From NCBI GenBank assembly GCA_037974665.1, contig CM075767.1:30219498-30283497 (forward strand): DNA of 64,000 nt, read 5' to 3'. Position numbers and translations under genes: made by a program. The notes beneath the pieces are model-generated. The model was not told where the DNA came from. It saw only the letters and a list, made by a program, of their open reading frames with translations, and ran no database searches. The stretch is from Ehretia macrophylla. Lineage: Eukaryota > Streptophyta > Magnoliopsida > Boraginales > Ehretiaceae. Each line of letters opens with the position of its first letter. Position 1 is the stretch's first letter. Shown one piece after another: positions 23,465-35,628 of the stretch.

Positions 23465-24021
23465 GTCATCGTGGGGTAGAATTCATTTTTGTGTTAACAG
23501 TTCACAGTCATAGCGTAGAGAGACGGCCCATTCAGAAGGCCAAATGGGCTTAACAACATCCCATCCGCTTCAACAACGCAGCATCCTCGCAAGATGTGAT
23601 ATCGACGCATTGTAGGGCCCTCTAATGTCCCGCTAGTAAGGTTGTCGTCCTTTTAACTGCTCACGACGTACGATTCGGGATGAAAAAACTGAGCTTAATA
23701 AGAAAAGTGGTTCAATACTGATGAAAATGTTCGATTTTGGGCTCCAAAAAGGGCATAGCCAGCAAGCTCGCTGCCCCTATCATAGAGCTCTCGAAGAGCT
23801 TTCCAACGGTATGCTGTACGACGCGTAACTCCTTACGGATCAAAAGTTATGGGCACCACAGCGACAGAGACCTGGTCACAAGCCCTACGCCCTCGGTTTG
23901 CGGGCCCAGCATCCACGTGAATCGAAGTTGTCTTGCCCTAGGTGCTGTAGGATTCGATAATAGAAATGTGGTGGATAAAGTATATTGGCAACACTAAGCA
24001 AAAAAAAAAAATTGAAAAGGT

Positions 24022-24139
24022 GGGTGCAACACGAGGACTTCTAAGTGGGTCACCCATACTAGTACTACTCTCGCCCAAGCACGCTTAACTTCGGAGTTCT
24101 GATGGGATCCGGTGCATTAGTGCTGGTATGATCGCACCC
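24022..24139 (-). rRNA. 5S rRNA: 5S rRNA (box C altered)
   Basis: Variants: G98A, G97T, C94A, G82T, all in or beside box C. The remainder equals the consensus. Confidence 0.93.
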
Positions 24140-24698
24140 GTCATGGTAGGGGTAGAATTCCTTTTTGTGTTAACGGTTCACAGTCCTAGCCTAGAGAGAT
24201 AGCCCATTCAGAAGGTCCAATGGGATTAACAACAACCCATCCGCTTCAACAACGCAGCATCCTCACAAGACGTGATATCGATGCATTGTCGGGCCCTCTA
24301 ATGCCCCGCGAGTAAGGTTGTCATCTTTTTAACTGCTCACGACGTACGATCCGGGACGAAAAACCATAGTTTAATAAGAAAAGTGGCTCGAAACTAATGA
24401 AAATGTTTGATTTTGGGCTCCAAAAAGGGCATAGCGAGCAAGCTTGCTGCCCCCGTCATAGAGCTCTCGGAGAGCTTTCCAACGGTATGCTGTGCGACGC
24501 GTAACTCCTTACGGATCAAAAGTTATGGGCACCGGAGCGATGGAGACTTGGTCACAAGCCCTACGCCCTCGGTTTGCGGGCCCAGCCTCCACGTGAAGCG
24601 AAGTTGTCTTACCCAAGGTGCTGTGGGATTCATTAATAGAAATGTGGTGGATAAAGTATCTTGGCAACCCTAACCGTAGGAAAAAAAATTGAAAAGAG

Positions 24699-24816
24699 GG
24701 GTGCAACACGAGGACTTCCCTGGGGGTCACCCATCCTAGTACTACTCTCGCTCAAGCACGCTTAACTTCGGAGTTCTGATGAGATCCGGTGCATTAGTGC
24801 TGGTATGATCGCACCC
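24699..24816 (-). rRNA. 5S rRNA: 5S rRNA
   Basis: Variants: T96A, G65A, C35T. Confidence 0.95.
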
Positions 24817-25373
24817 GTCATGGTGGGGGTAGAATTCATTTTTGTGGTAACGGTTCACAGTCCTAGCGTAGAGAGATGGCCCATTCAGAAGGCCCAATGG
24901 GCTTAACAACAACCCATCCGCTTCAACAACTCAGCATCCTCGCAAGACGTGATATCGACGTATTGTAGGGCCTCTAATTTTCCGCGAGTAAGGTTGTCGT
25001 CCTTTTAATAGAGCATGACGAACGAACCGGCACGAAAAACAGAGCTTAATAAGAAAAGTGGTCCGAAACTGAAGAAAATGTTCGATTTTGGGCTCCAAAA
25101 AGGGCAAAGCGATCAAGTTTGCTGCCCCCGTCATAGAGCTCTCGGAGAGCTTTCCAACGGTATGCTGTGCGCCACGTAACTCCTTACGGATCAAAAGTTA
25201 TGGGCACCGGAGCGAATAAGACCTGGTCACAAGCCCTACGCACTCGGTTTGCGAGCCCAGCCTCCACGTGAAGCGAAGTTCTCATGCCCAAGGTGCCGTG
25301 GGATTCGATAATAGAAATGTGGTGGATAAAGTATCTTGGCAACCCTAACCGGAGGAAAAAAAATTGAAAAGGG

Positions 25374-25491
25374 GAGTGCAACACAAGGACTTCCCACGGG
25401 GCTACCCATCCTAGTACTACTCCCGCCTAAGCACGCTTAACTTCGGTGTTTTGATGGGATCCGGTGCATTAGTGCTGGTATGATCGCACCC
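25374..25491 (-). rRNA. 5S rRNA: 5S rRNA (variant)
   Basis: Variants: C117T, C107T, C95G, A90G, G89A, A69G, G64A, T45A, G41A. Linked haplotype with box C changes. Identical to 27402. Confidence 0.91.
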
Positions 25492-26050
25492 GTCATGGTG
25501 GGGGTAGAATTCCTTTTTTTGTTAACGGTTCACAGTCTCGGCGTAGAGAGATGGCCCATTCAGAAGGCCCAATGGGCTTAACAACATCCCATCCGATCCA
25601 ACAACGCAGCATCCTCGCAAGACGTGATATCGACTCATTGTAGAGCCTTCGAATGTCCCGCGAGTGAGGTTGTCATCCTTTTAACAGCTCACGACGTACG
25701 ATCCGGGATGAAAAACCAGAGCTTAATAAAAAAAGTGGCCCGAAACTGATGAAAACGTTCAATTTTGGGCTCCAAAAATGGCACAACAAGCAAGCTTGCT
25801 AGCTCTGTCATAGAGCTCTTGGAGAGCTTTCCAACAGTATGCTGTGTGCCGCGTAACTATTTACGGATCAAAAGTTATGGGCACCGGAGCGACGGACACC
25901 TGGTCACAAGCCATACGCCCTCGGTTTGCTGGCCCAGCCACCACATGAAGCGAAGTTGTCTTGCCCAAGGTGCCGTGGGATTCGATAATAGACATGTGGT
26001 GGATAAAATATCTTGGCAACCCTAACCGGAGGAAAAAAAATTGAAAAGGG

Positions 26051-26168
26051 GGGTGCAACACGAGTACTTCCCAAGGGGTTACCCATCCTAGTACTACTCT
26101 CGCCCAAGCACGCTTAACTTCGGAGTTCTAATGGGATCCGGTGTATTAGTGCTGGTATGATCGCACCC
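26051..26168 (-). rRNA. 5S rRNA: 5S rRNA
   Basis: Variants: C104A, C95T, G89A, C39T, G25A. C104A, C39T and G25A are shared with 28079. Confidence 0.93.
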
Positions 26169-26726
26169 GTCATGGCAGGGGTAGAATTCCTTTTTGTGTT
26201 AACGGTTCACAGTCCCAGCCTAGAGAAATGGCCCATTCAGAAGGACCAATGGGCTTTACAACAACCCATCCGCTTCAACAACGCAGCATCCTCGCAAGAC
26301 GTGATATCGACGTATTGTAGGGCCTCTAATTAACCGCGAGTAAGGTTGTCGTCCTTTTAACAGCTCACGACGTACGATCCGGGACGAAAAAATAGACTTT
26401 AATAAGAAAAGTGGCTCGAAACTGATGAAAACGTTCGATTTTGGGCTCCAAAAAGGGCACGACGAGCAAGTTTGCTGCCCCTGTCATAGAGCTCTCGGAG
26501 AGCTTTCCAATGGTATGATGTGCGCCGCGTAACTCCTTACGGATCAAAAGTTATTGGCACCGGAGCGACGGAGACCTGGTCACAAGTCCTACGCCCTCGG
26601 TTTGCGGGCCCAGCCTCCACGTGAATCGAAGTTGTCTTGCCCAAGGTGCTGTGGGATTCGATAATAGAAATGTGGTAGATAAAGTATTTTGGCAACCCTA
26701 ACTGGAGGAAAAAAAATTGAAAAGGA

Positions 26727-26843
26727 GGGTGCAACACAAGGACTGCCCAGGGGATCACCCATCCTAGTACTACTTTTGCCAAGCACGCGTAACTTCGGAG
26801 TTCTGATGGGATCCGGTGCATTAGTGCTGGTATGATCGCACCC
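26727..26843 (-). rRNA. 5S rRNA: 5S rRNA, 117 nt
   Basis: One base is missing near nt 64-66, where G70A and G68A also occur. Other variants: C107T, A100C, C91T, A55C. The box A/IE region is disturbed, and 28755 shares the lesion. Confidence 0.9.
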
Positions 26844-27401
26844 GTCAAGGTGGGGGTAGAATTCATTTTTGTGTTAACGGTTCACAGTCCCAGCGTAGAG
26901 AGACGGCCCATTCAGAAGGCCCAATGGGCTTAACAACAACCCATCCGCTTCAACAACGCTGCATCCTCGCAAGACGTGATATCGACTCATTGTAGGGCCC
27001 TACAATGTCCCGCGAGTAAGGTTGTCGTCCTTTTAACTGCTCACGACGTACGATCCGGAATGAAAAAAGAGTGCTTAATGAGAAAAGTGGCCCGAAACTG
27101 ATGAAAACGTTCGATTTTGGGATCCCTAAACTGCACAGCAAGCACGCTTGCTGCCCCCGTCATTGAGCTCTCGGAGAGCTTTCCAACGGTATGCTGTGCG
27201 CCGCGTAATCCTTACGGATCAAAAGTTATGGGCACCGGAGAGACGGAGACCTGGTCACAAGCCCTACGCTCACGGTTTGCGAGCCCAGCCTCCACGTGAA
27301 GCGGAGTTCTTTTGCCCAAGGTGCCGTGGGATTCGATAATAGAAATGTGGTGGATAAAGTATCTTGGCAACCCTAACCGGAGGAAAAAAAATTGAAAAGG
27401 G

Positions 27402-27519
27402 GAGTGCAACACAAGGACTTCCCACGGGGCTACCCATCCTAGTACTACTCCCGCCTAAGCACGCTTAACTTCGGTGTTTTGATGGGATCCGGTGCATTAG
27501 TGCTGGTATGATCGCACCC
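27402..27519 (-). rRNA. 5S rRNA: 5S rRNA (variant)
   Basis: Exact duplicate of 25374 in the 3-unit duplication. Confidence 0.91.
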
Positions 27520-28078
27520 GTCATGGTGGGGGTAGAATTCTATTTTTTGTTAACGGTTCACAGTCCCGACGTAGAGAGATGGCCCATTCAGAAGGCCCAA
27601 TGGGCTTAACAACATCCCATCCGATCCAGCAACGCAGCATCCTCGCAAGACGTGATATCGACGCATTGTAGGGCCTTCTAATGTCCCACGAGGGAGGTTG
27701 TCGTCCTTTTAACAGCTCACGACGTACGATCCGGGATGAAAAACCAGAGCTTAATAAAAAAAGTGGCCCGAAACTGATGAAAACGTTCAATTTTGGGCTC
27801 CAAAAATGGCACAACAAGCAAGCTTGCTAGCTCTGTCATAGAGCTCTCGAAGAGCTTTCCAACAGTATGCTGTGCGCCGCGTAACTATTTACGGATCAAA
27901 AGTTATGGGCACCGGAGCGACAGACACCTGGTCACAAGCCATACGCCCTCGGTTTGCGGGCCCAGCCACCACATGAAGCGAAGTTGTCTTGCCCAAGGTG
28001 CCGTGGGATTCGATAATAGAAATGTGGTGGATAAAATATCTTGGCAACCCTAACCGGAGAAAAAAAAATTGAAAAGGG

Positions 28079-28196
28079 GGGTGCAACACGAGTACTTCCC
28101 AGTGGGTCACCCATCCTAGTACTACTCTCGCCCAAGCACGCTTAACTTTGGAGTTCTAATGGGATCCGGTGTATTAGTGCTGGTATGATCGCACCC
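28079..28196 (-). rRNA. 5S rRNA: 5S rRNA
   Basis: Variants: C104A, C94A, G48A, C39T, G25A. Partner of 26051. Confidence 0.93.
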
Positions 28197-28754
28197 GTCA
28201 TGGCGGGGGTAGAATTCCTTTTTGTGTTAACGGTTCACAGTCCCAGCCTAGAGAAATGGCCCATTCAGAAGGACCAATGGGCTTAACAACAACCCATCCG
28301 CTTCAACAACGCAGCATCCTCGCAAGACGTGATATCGACGTATTGTAGGGCCTCTAATTAACCGCGAGTAAGGTTGTCGTCCTTTTAACAGCTCACGACG
28401 TACGATCCGGGATGAAAAAACAGAGTTTAATAAGAAAAGTGGCTCGAAACTGATGAAAACGTTCAATTTTGGGCTCCAAAAAGGGCACGACGAGCAAGTT
28501 TGCTGCCCCTGTCATAGAGCTCTCGGAGAGCTTTCCAATGGTATGCTGTGCGCCGCGTAACTCCTTACGGATCAAAAGTTATTGGCACCGGAGCGACGGA
28601 GACCTGGTCACAAGTCCTACGCCCTCGGTTTGCGGGCCCAGCCTCCACGTGAATCGAAGTTGTCTTGCCCAAGGTGCTGTGGGATTCGATAATAGAAATG
28701 TGGTGGATAAAGTATTTTGGCAACCCTAACTGGAGGAAAAAAAATTGAAAAGGG

Positions 28755-28871
28755 GGGTGCAACACAAGGACTGCCCAGGGGGTCACCCATCCTAGTACTA
28801 ATTTTGCCAAGCACGCTTAACTTCAGAGTTCTGATGGGATCCGGTGCATTAGTTCTGGTATGATCGCACCC
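28755..28871 (-). rRNA. 5S rRNA: 5S rRNA, 117 nt
   Basis: Has the same 1-nt loss near nt 64-66 as 26727, with G72T added. Other variants: C107T, A100C, C47T, C18A. This is the last unit of the continuous type A zone. Confidence 0.9.
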
Positions 28872-29429
28872 GTCAAGGTGGGGGTAGAATTCATTTTTGT
28901 GTTAACGGTTCACAGTCCCAGCGTAGAGAGACGGCCCATTCAGAAGGCCCAATGGGCTTAACAACAACCCATCCGCTTCAACAACGCTGCATCCTCGCAA
29001 GACGTGATATCGACTCATTTTAGGGCCCTGCAATGTCCCGCGAGTAAGGTTGTCGTCCTTTTAACTGCTCATGACGTACGATCCGGAATAAAAAAACAGG
29101 GCTTAATGAGAAAAGTGGCCCGAAACTGATGAAAACGTTCGATTTTGGGATTCCAAAATGGCACAGCAAGCACGCTTGCTGCCCCCGTCATTGAGCTCTC
29201 GGAGAGCTTTCTAACGGTATGCTGTGCGCCGCGTAATCCTTACGGATCAAAAGTTATGGGCACCAGAGCGACGGAGACTTGGTCACAAACCCTACGCCCA
29301 CGGTTTGCGAGCCCAGCCTCCACGTGAAGCGGAGTTCTCTTGCCCAAGGTGCCGTGGGATTCGATAATAGAAATGTGGTGGATAAAGTATCTTGGCAACC
29401 CTAACCGGAGGATAAAAAATTGAAAAGGG

Positions 29430-29547
29430 GAGTGCAACACGAGGACTTCCCATGGGGTCACCCATCCTAGTACTACTCTCGCCTAAGCACGCTTAACTTT
29501 GGAGTTCTGATGGGATCCGGTGCATTAGTGCTGGTATGATCGCACCC
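29430..29547 (-). rRNA. 5S rRNA: 5S rRNA
   Basis: Variants: C117T, C95A, G64A (without T45A), G48A. First gene with a type B 5' flank. Confidence 0.94.
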
Positions 29548-30106
29548 GTCATGTTGATGGCACAATTCATTTACGTGTTAACGGTTCACAGTCCCAGCCT
29601 AGAGAGATGGCCCATTGAGAAGGCCCAATGGGCTTAACAACAACGCATCCACTTTAACGATGCAGTATCCTCGCAGGACGTGATATCGAAGCATTGCAGG
29701 ACCCTCTAATGTCCCGCGAGTAAGGTGTCGTCCTTTTAACTACTCACGATGTACGATCCGAGAAGGCAAAATAGAGCAAAATCTGAAAAGTGGCCCGAAA
29801 CTGATGAAAACGTTCGATTTTGTGCTCCAAAAAAGGGCACAGCGATCAAGCTGGCTGCCCCCGTCGTAGAGCTCTCGGAGAGCTTTCCAACGGTATGCTG
29901 TGCGCCCCGTAACTCCTTACGGATCAAAAGTTATGGGCACCAGAGCGACAGAGACCTGGTCACAAGCCCTACGCCCTCGGTTTGAGGGCCCAGCCTCCAC
30001 GTGAAGCGAAGTTGTCTTGCCAAAGGTACTGTGGGATTCGATAATAGAAATGTGGTGGATAAAGTATCTGGGCAACCCTAACTGGAGGAAAAAAAATTGA
30101 AAATGG

Positions 30107-30224
30107 GGGTACAACACGAGGACTTCCTAGGGGGTCACCTATCCTAGTACTACTCTCGCCCAAGCACGCTTAACTTCGGAGTTCGAATGGGATCCGGTGC
30201 ATTAGTGCTAGTATGATTTCACCC
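30107..30224 (-). rRNA. 5S rRNA: 5S rRNA (variant)
   Basis: Variants: C114T, G97A, G85A, A40C, C39T, C15T, G7A, C6A. Type B flank. A40C is shared with 33480. Confidence 0.91.
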
Positions 30225-30783
30225 GTCATGTTGATGGCACAATTCCTTTATGTGTTAACGGTTCACAGTCCCAGCCTAGATAGATGGCCCATTCAGAAGG
30301 CCCAATGGGCTTAACAACAACCCATCCGCTTTAACAATGCAGCATCCTCGCAAGACGTGATATCGACGCATTGTAGGGCTCTCTAATGACGCGCGAGTAA
30401 GGTTGTCGTCCTTTTAAAAGCTCACGACGTAGGATCCGGAACGAAAAAAGAGAGCTTATTAAGAAAAGTGGCCCAAAACTGATGAAAACGTTCAATTTTG
30501 GGCTCCAAAAAGAGCACAGCAAGCATGCTTGCTGTCCCCGTCGTAGAGCTCTCGGAGAGCTTTCCAACGGTATGCTGTACGCCGCGTAACTCCTTACGGG
30601 TCAAAAGTTATGGGCACCGGAGCGACGGAGACCTGGTCACAAGCCCTACGCCCTCAGTTTGCGGGCCCAGCCTCCTCGTGAAGCGAAGTTGTCTTGCCCA
30701 AGGTGTCGTGGCATTCGGTAATAGAAATGTGGTGGATAAAGTATCTTGGCAACCCTAACCGGAGGAAAAAAAATTGAAAAGGG

Positions 30784-30900
30784 GAGTGCAACACGAGGAC
30801 TTCCCAGGGGGTCACCCATCTAGTACTACTCACGCCCAAGCACGCTTAACTTCGGAGTTCTGATGGGATCCGGTGCATTAGTGCTGGTATGATCGCACCC
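30784..30900 (-). rRNA. 5S rRNA: 5S rRNA, 117 nt
   Basis: One G is missing at nt 81-82, at the start of box C. A69T and C117T are present. It is an isolated type A flank among type B neighbours. Partner of 34157. Confidence 0.91.
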
Positions 30901-31460
30901 GTCATTGTGGGGGTAGAATTCTTTTTTGTGTTAACGGTTCACAGTCCCAGCCTAGAGAGATGGCCCATTCAGAATGCCCAATGGGTTTAACAGCAACCCA
31001 TCCGCTTCAACAACGCAACATCCTCGCAAGACGTGATATCGACGTATTGTAGGGCCCTCTAATGTCCCGCGAGTAAGGTTGTCGTCCTTTTAACAGCTCA
31101 CGACGTACGATCTGGGATGAAAAAACAGAGCTTAATAATTAAAAGTGGCCCAAAACTAATGAAAACATTTGATTTTGGGCTCCAAAATGGGCACAGCGAG
31201 CAAGCTTGATGCCCCCATCGTTGAGCTCTCGGAGAGCTTTTCAACGGTATGCTGTGCGCCGCGTGACTCCTTACGGATCAAAAGTTATGGGCAACGGAGC
31301 GACAGAGACTTGGTCACAAGCCCAACGCCCTCGATTTGCGGGCCTAACCTCCACGTGAAGCGAAGTTGTTTTGCCCAAGGTGCCATGGGATTCGATAATA
31401 GAAATGTGGTGGATAAAATATCTTGGCAACCCTAACCGGAGGAAAAGAAATTGAAAATGG

Positions 31461-31578
31461 GGATGCAACACGAGGTCTTCACAGGGGGTCACCCATCCTA
31501 GTACTACTCTCGCCCAAGCACGCTTAACTTCGGAGTTCTGATGGGATTCGGTGCATTAGTGCTGGTATGATTGCACCC
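31461..31578 (-). rRNA. 5S rRNA: 5S rRNA
   Basis: Variants: C116T, T103A, G98T, G31A, G7A. Type B flank. Confidence 0.93.
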
Positions 31579-32138
31579 GTCATGTTGATGGCACAATTCT
31601 TTTATGTGTTAACAGTTCACAGTCCCAGCCTAGAGATATGGCCCATTCAGAACGCCCAATAGGCTTAACAACAACCCATCCGCTTTAACATCGCAGCATC
31701 CTCGCAAGACGTGATATCGATGCGTCGTAGGGCCCTCTAATGTCCCGCGAGTAAGGTTGTCGTCCTTTTAACAGCTCACGACGTACGATCCGGGAGGAAA
31801 AAACAAAGCTTAATAAGAAAAGTGGCCCGAAACTGATGAAAACGTTCGATTTTGGACTCCAAAAAGGGCACAGCAAGCAAGCTTGTTGCCCCCGTCGTAG
31901 AGCTCTCAGAGAGTTTTCCAACGGTTTGCTGTGTGCCGCGTAACTCCTTACGGATCAAAAGTTATGGGCATCGGAGCGATAGAGACCTGGTCACAAGCCC
32001 TACGCCCTCGGTTTGAGGGCCCAGCCTCCACGTGAAGCGAAGTTGTCTTGCCCAAGGTGCCGTGGGCTTCGATAATAGAAATGAAGTGGATAAAGTATCT
32101 TGGAAACCCTAACCGGAGGAAAAAAAAATTGAAAACGG

Positions 32139-32256
32139 GAGTGCAACACGAGGACTTCCCAGGGGGTCACCCATCCTAGTACTACTCTCGCCCAAGCTCG
32201 CTTAACTTCAGAGTTCTGATAGGATCCGGTGCATTAGTGCTGGTGTGATCGAACCC
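32139..32256 (-). rRNA. 5S rRNA: 5S rRNA
   Basis: Variants: C117T, T59A (box A), C47T, C36T, T12C, G5T. T12C and G5T are shared with 36188. Confidence 0.93.
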
Positions 32257-32815
32257 GTCATGTTGATGGCACAATTCTTTTACGTGTTAACGGTTCACAG
32301 TCTCAGCCTAGAGAGATGGCCATTTTAGAAGGCCCAATGGGCTTAACAACAACTCATCCGCTTTAACAACGCAGCATCCTCGTAAGACGTGATATCGACG
32401 CATTGTGGGGCCCTCTAATGTCCCGTGAGTAAGGTTGTCATCCTTTTAACAATTCACGACGTACGATCTGGGACGGAAAAACAGAGCAAAACTAGAAAGT
32501 GGCCTGAAACTGATGAAATTGTTCGATTTTGGGCTCCAAAAAAGGGCATAGCAAGCAAGCTGGCTGCCCCCGTCGTATAGCTCTCGGAGAGCTTTCCAAC
32601 AGTATGCTATGCGTAGCGTAACTCCTTACGGATCAAAAGTTATGGGCACCGGTGCGACGGAGACCTGGTCACAAGCCCTACGCCCTCGGTTTGCGGTCCC
32701 AGCCTCCACGTGAAGCGAAGTTGTCTTGCCCAAGGTGCTATGGGATTCAATAATAGAAATGTGGTGTATAAAGTATCTTGGCAACCCTAACCGAAGGAAA
32801 AAAAATTGAAAAGTG

Positions 32816-32933
32816 GAGTGCAACACGAGAACTTCCCAGGGGGTCACCTATCCTAGTACTACTCTCGCCCAAGCACGCTTGACTTCGGAGTTCTGATGGG
32901 ATTCGGTGCATTAGTGCTGGTATGATCGCACCC
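32816..32933 (-). rRNA. 5S rRNA: 5S rRNA
   Basis: Variants: C117T, C104T, G85A, T53C (box A), G31A. The 13-bp upstream spacer deletion at 32990 is shared with the unit of 36864. Confidence 0.93.
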
Positions 32934-33479
32934 GTCATGTTGATGGCACAATTCCTTTATGTGTTAACGGTTCACAGTCCCAGCCTAGAGAGAAGGCCCA
33001 ATGGGCCTAACAACAACCCATCCGCTTTAACAACGCAGCATCCTCGCAAGACGTGATATCGACGCATTGTATGGCCCTCTAATGTCCCACGAGTAAGGTT
33101 GTCGTCCATTTAACAGCTCACGACGTAAGATCCGGGACGAAAAAACTGAGCTTAACAAGAAAAGTTGCCTGAAATTGATGAAAATATTCGATTTTGGGCT
33201 AAAAAAAGGGCAAACCAATGAAGCTTGCTGCCCTCGTCGTAGAGCTCTCGGAGTGCTTTCCAACGCTATGCTGTGCGCCGCATAACTCCTTACGGATCAA
33301 AAGTTATGGGCACCGGAGCGACGGAGACCTGGTCACAAGCCCTACGCCCTCGGTTTGAGCGCCCAGCCTCCACGTGAAGCGAAGTTGTCTTGCCCAAGGT
33401 GCCGTGGGATTCGATAATAGAAATGTGGTGGATAAAGTATCTGGGCAACCCTAACTGGAGGAAAAAAAATTGAAAAGGG

Positions 33480-33597
33480 GGGTACAACACGAGGACTTCC
33501 CAGGGGGTCACCTATCCTAGTACTACTCTCGCCCAAGCACGCTTAACTTCGGAGTTCGGATGGGATCCGGTGCATTAGTGCTGGTATGATTGCACCC
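33480..33597 (-). rRNA. 5S rRNA: 5S rRNA
   Basis: Variants: C114T, G85A, A40C, G7A. Partner of 30107. Type B flank. Confidence 0.94.
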
Positions 33598-34156
33598 GTC
33601 ATGTTGATGGCACAATTCCTATATGTGTTAACGGTTCACAGTCCCAGCCTAGATAGATGGCCCATTCAGAAGGCCCAATGGGCTTAACAACAACCCATCC
33701 GCTTTAACAATGCAGCATCCTCGCAAGACGTGATATCGACGCATTGTAGGGCTCTCTAATGTCGCGCGAGTAAGGTTGTCATCCTTTTAAAAGCTCACGA
33801 CGTAGGATCCGGAACGAAAAAAGAGAGCTTATTAAGAAAAGTGGCCCAAAACTAATGAAAACGTTCAATTTTGGGCTCCAAAAAGGGTACAGCAAGCATG
33901 CTTGCTGTCCCCGTCGTAGAGCTCTCGGAGAGCTTTCCAACGGTATGCTGTACGCCGCGTAACTCCTTACGGGTCAAAAGTTATGGGCACCGGAGCGACG
34001 GAGACCTGGTCACAAGCCCTACGCCCTCAGTTTGCGGGCCCAGCCTCCTCGTGAAGCGAAGTTGTCTTGCCCAAGGTGTCGTGGCATTCGATAATAGAAA
34101 TGTGGTGGATAAAGTATCTTGGAAACCCTAACCGGAGGAAAAAAAATTGAAAAGGG

Positions 34157-34273
34157 GAGTGCAACACGAGGACTTCCCAGGGGGTCACCCATCTAGTACT
34201 ACTCACGCCCAAGCACGCTTAACTTCGGAGTTCTGATGGGATCCGGTGCATTAGTGCTAGTATGATCGCACCC
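34157..34273 (-). rRNA. 5S rRNA: 5S rRNA, 117 nt
   Basis: Same 1-nt loss and A69T as 30784, plus C15T. Type A flank, again isolated among B units. Confidence 0.91.
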
Positions 34274-34833
34274 GTCATTGTGGGGGTAGAATTCTTTTTT
34301 GTGTTAACGGTTCACAGTCCCAGCCTAGAGAGATGGCCCATTCAGAATGCCCAATGGGTTTAACAGCAACCCATCCGCTTCAACAACGCAACATCCTCGC
34401 AAGACGTGATATCGACGTATTGTAGGGCCCTCTAATGTCCCACGAGTAAGGTTGTCGTCCTTTTAACAGCTCACGACGTACGATCCGGGACGAAAAAACA
34501 GAGCTTAATAATTAAAAGTGGCCCAAAACTAATGAAAACATTTGATTTTGGGCTCCAAAATGGGCACAGCGAGCAAGCTTGATGCCCCCGTCGTTGAGCT
34601 CTCGGAGAGCTTTTCAACGGTATGCTGTGCGCCACGTAACTCCTTACGGATCAAAAGTAATGGGTACCGGAGCGACGGTGACTTGGTCACAAGCCCAACG
34701 CCCTCAATTTGCGGGCCCAACCTCCACGTGAAGCGAAGTTGTTTTGCCCAAGGTGCCGTGGGATTCGATAATAGAAATGTGGTGGATAAAATATCTTGGC
34801 AACCCTAACCGGAGGAAAAGAAATTGAAAATGG

Positions 34834-34951
34834 GGGTGCAACACGAGGACTTTACAAGTTGTCACCCATCCTAGTACTACTCTCGCCCAAGCACGCTTAG
34901 CTTCGGAGTTCTGATGGGATTCGGTGCATTAGTGCTGGTATGATTGCACCC
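34834..34951 (-). rRNA. 5S rRNA: 5S rRNA with box C scrambled
   Basis: Five changes lie within eight bases of box C and its edge: G99A, G98T, C95T, C93A, C92A. T52C, G31A and G7A are also present. Length is preserved. Transcription from this copy is doubtful because TFIIIA contacts box C. Confidence 0.88.
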
Positions 34952-35510
34952 GTCATGTTGATGGCACAATTCCTTTATGTGTTAACATTTCACAGTCCCA
35001 GCCTAGAGAGATGGCCCATTCAGAACGCCCAATAGGCTTAACAACTACCCATCCGCTTTAACATCGCAGCATCCTCGCAAGACGTCATATCGATGCGTTG
35101 TAGGGCCCTCTAATGTCCCGCGAGTAAGGTTGTCGTCCTTTTAACAGCTCATGACGTACGATCCGGGAGGAAAAAACAAAGCTTAATAAGAAAAGTGGCC
35201 CGAAACTGATGAAAATGTTCGATTTTGGGCTCCGAAAAGGGCACAGCCAGCAAGCATGTTGCCCCCGTCGTAGAGCTCTCAGAGAGTTTTCCAACGGTTT
35301 GCTGTGCACCGCGTAACTCCTTACGGATCAAAAGTTATGGGCATCGGAGCGATAGAGACCTGGTCACAAGCCCTACGCCCTCGGTTTGAGGGCCCAACCT
35401 CCACGTGAAGCGAAGTTGTCTTGCCCAAGGTGCCGTGGGATTCGATAATAGAAATGTAGTGGATAAAGTATCTTGGCAACCCTAACCGGAGGAAAAAAAA
35501 TTGAAAATGG

Positions 35511-35628
35511 GAGTGCAACACGAGGACTTCCTAGGGGGTCACCCATCCTAGTACTACTCTCGCCCAAGCACGCTTAGCTCCGGAGTTCTGATGGGATTCG
35601 GTGCATTAGTTCTGGTATGATTGCACCC
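35511..35628 (-). rRNA. 5S rRNA: 5S rRNA (recombinant unit)
   Basis: Variants: C117T, G97A, T52C, A49G, G31A, C18A, G7A. The 5' half resembles 34834, while the 3' spacer resembles the 32139/36188 type. This suggests a crossover inside the gene. Confidence 0.92.

Larger units (their letters stand above)
25300..27370. repeat. 3-unit duplication, left copy (boundaries approximate)
   Basis: Offset to the right copy is 2028 bp. The 5S genes at 25374 and 27402 are identical, including the rare C107T and A69G. Genes 26051/28079 and 26727/28755 share rare variants and, in the latter pair, the same 1-nt loss. Confidence 0.75.
27371..29400. repeat. 3-unit duplication, right copy (boundaries approximate)
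   Basis: This is the right copy of the 2028-bp offset duplication. Homology fades inside the spacer just before the 5S at 29430, which no longer shares the 27402 haplotype. Confidence 0.75.
29950..33300. repeat. 5-unit block, left copy (boundaries approximate)
   Basis: Genes 30107, 30784, 31461, 32139 and 32816 correspond in order to 33480, 34157, 34834, 35511 and/or 36188, and 36864. The offset is 3373 bp for the first three and about 4049 bp for the last two. A 13-bp spacer deletion near 32990 is shared with 37040. Confidence 0.75.
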
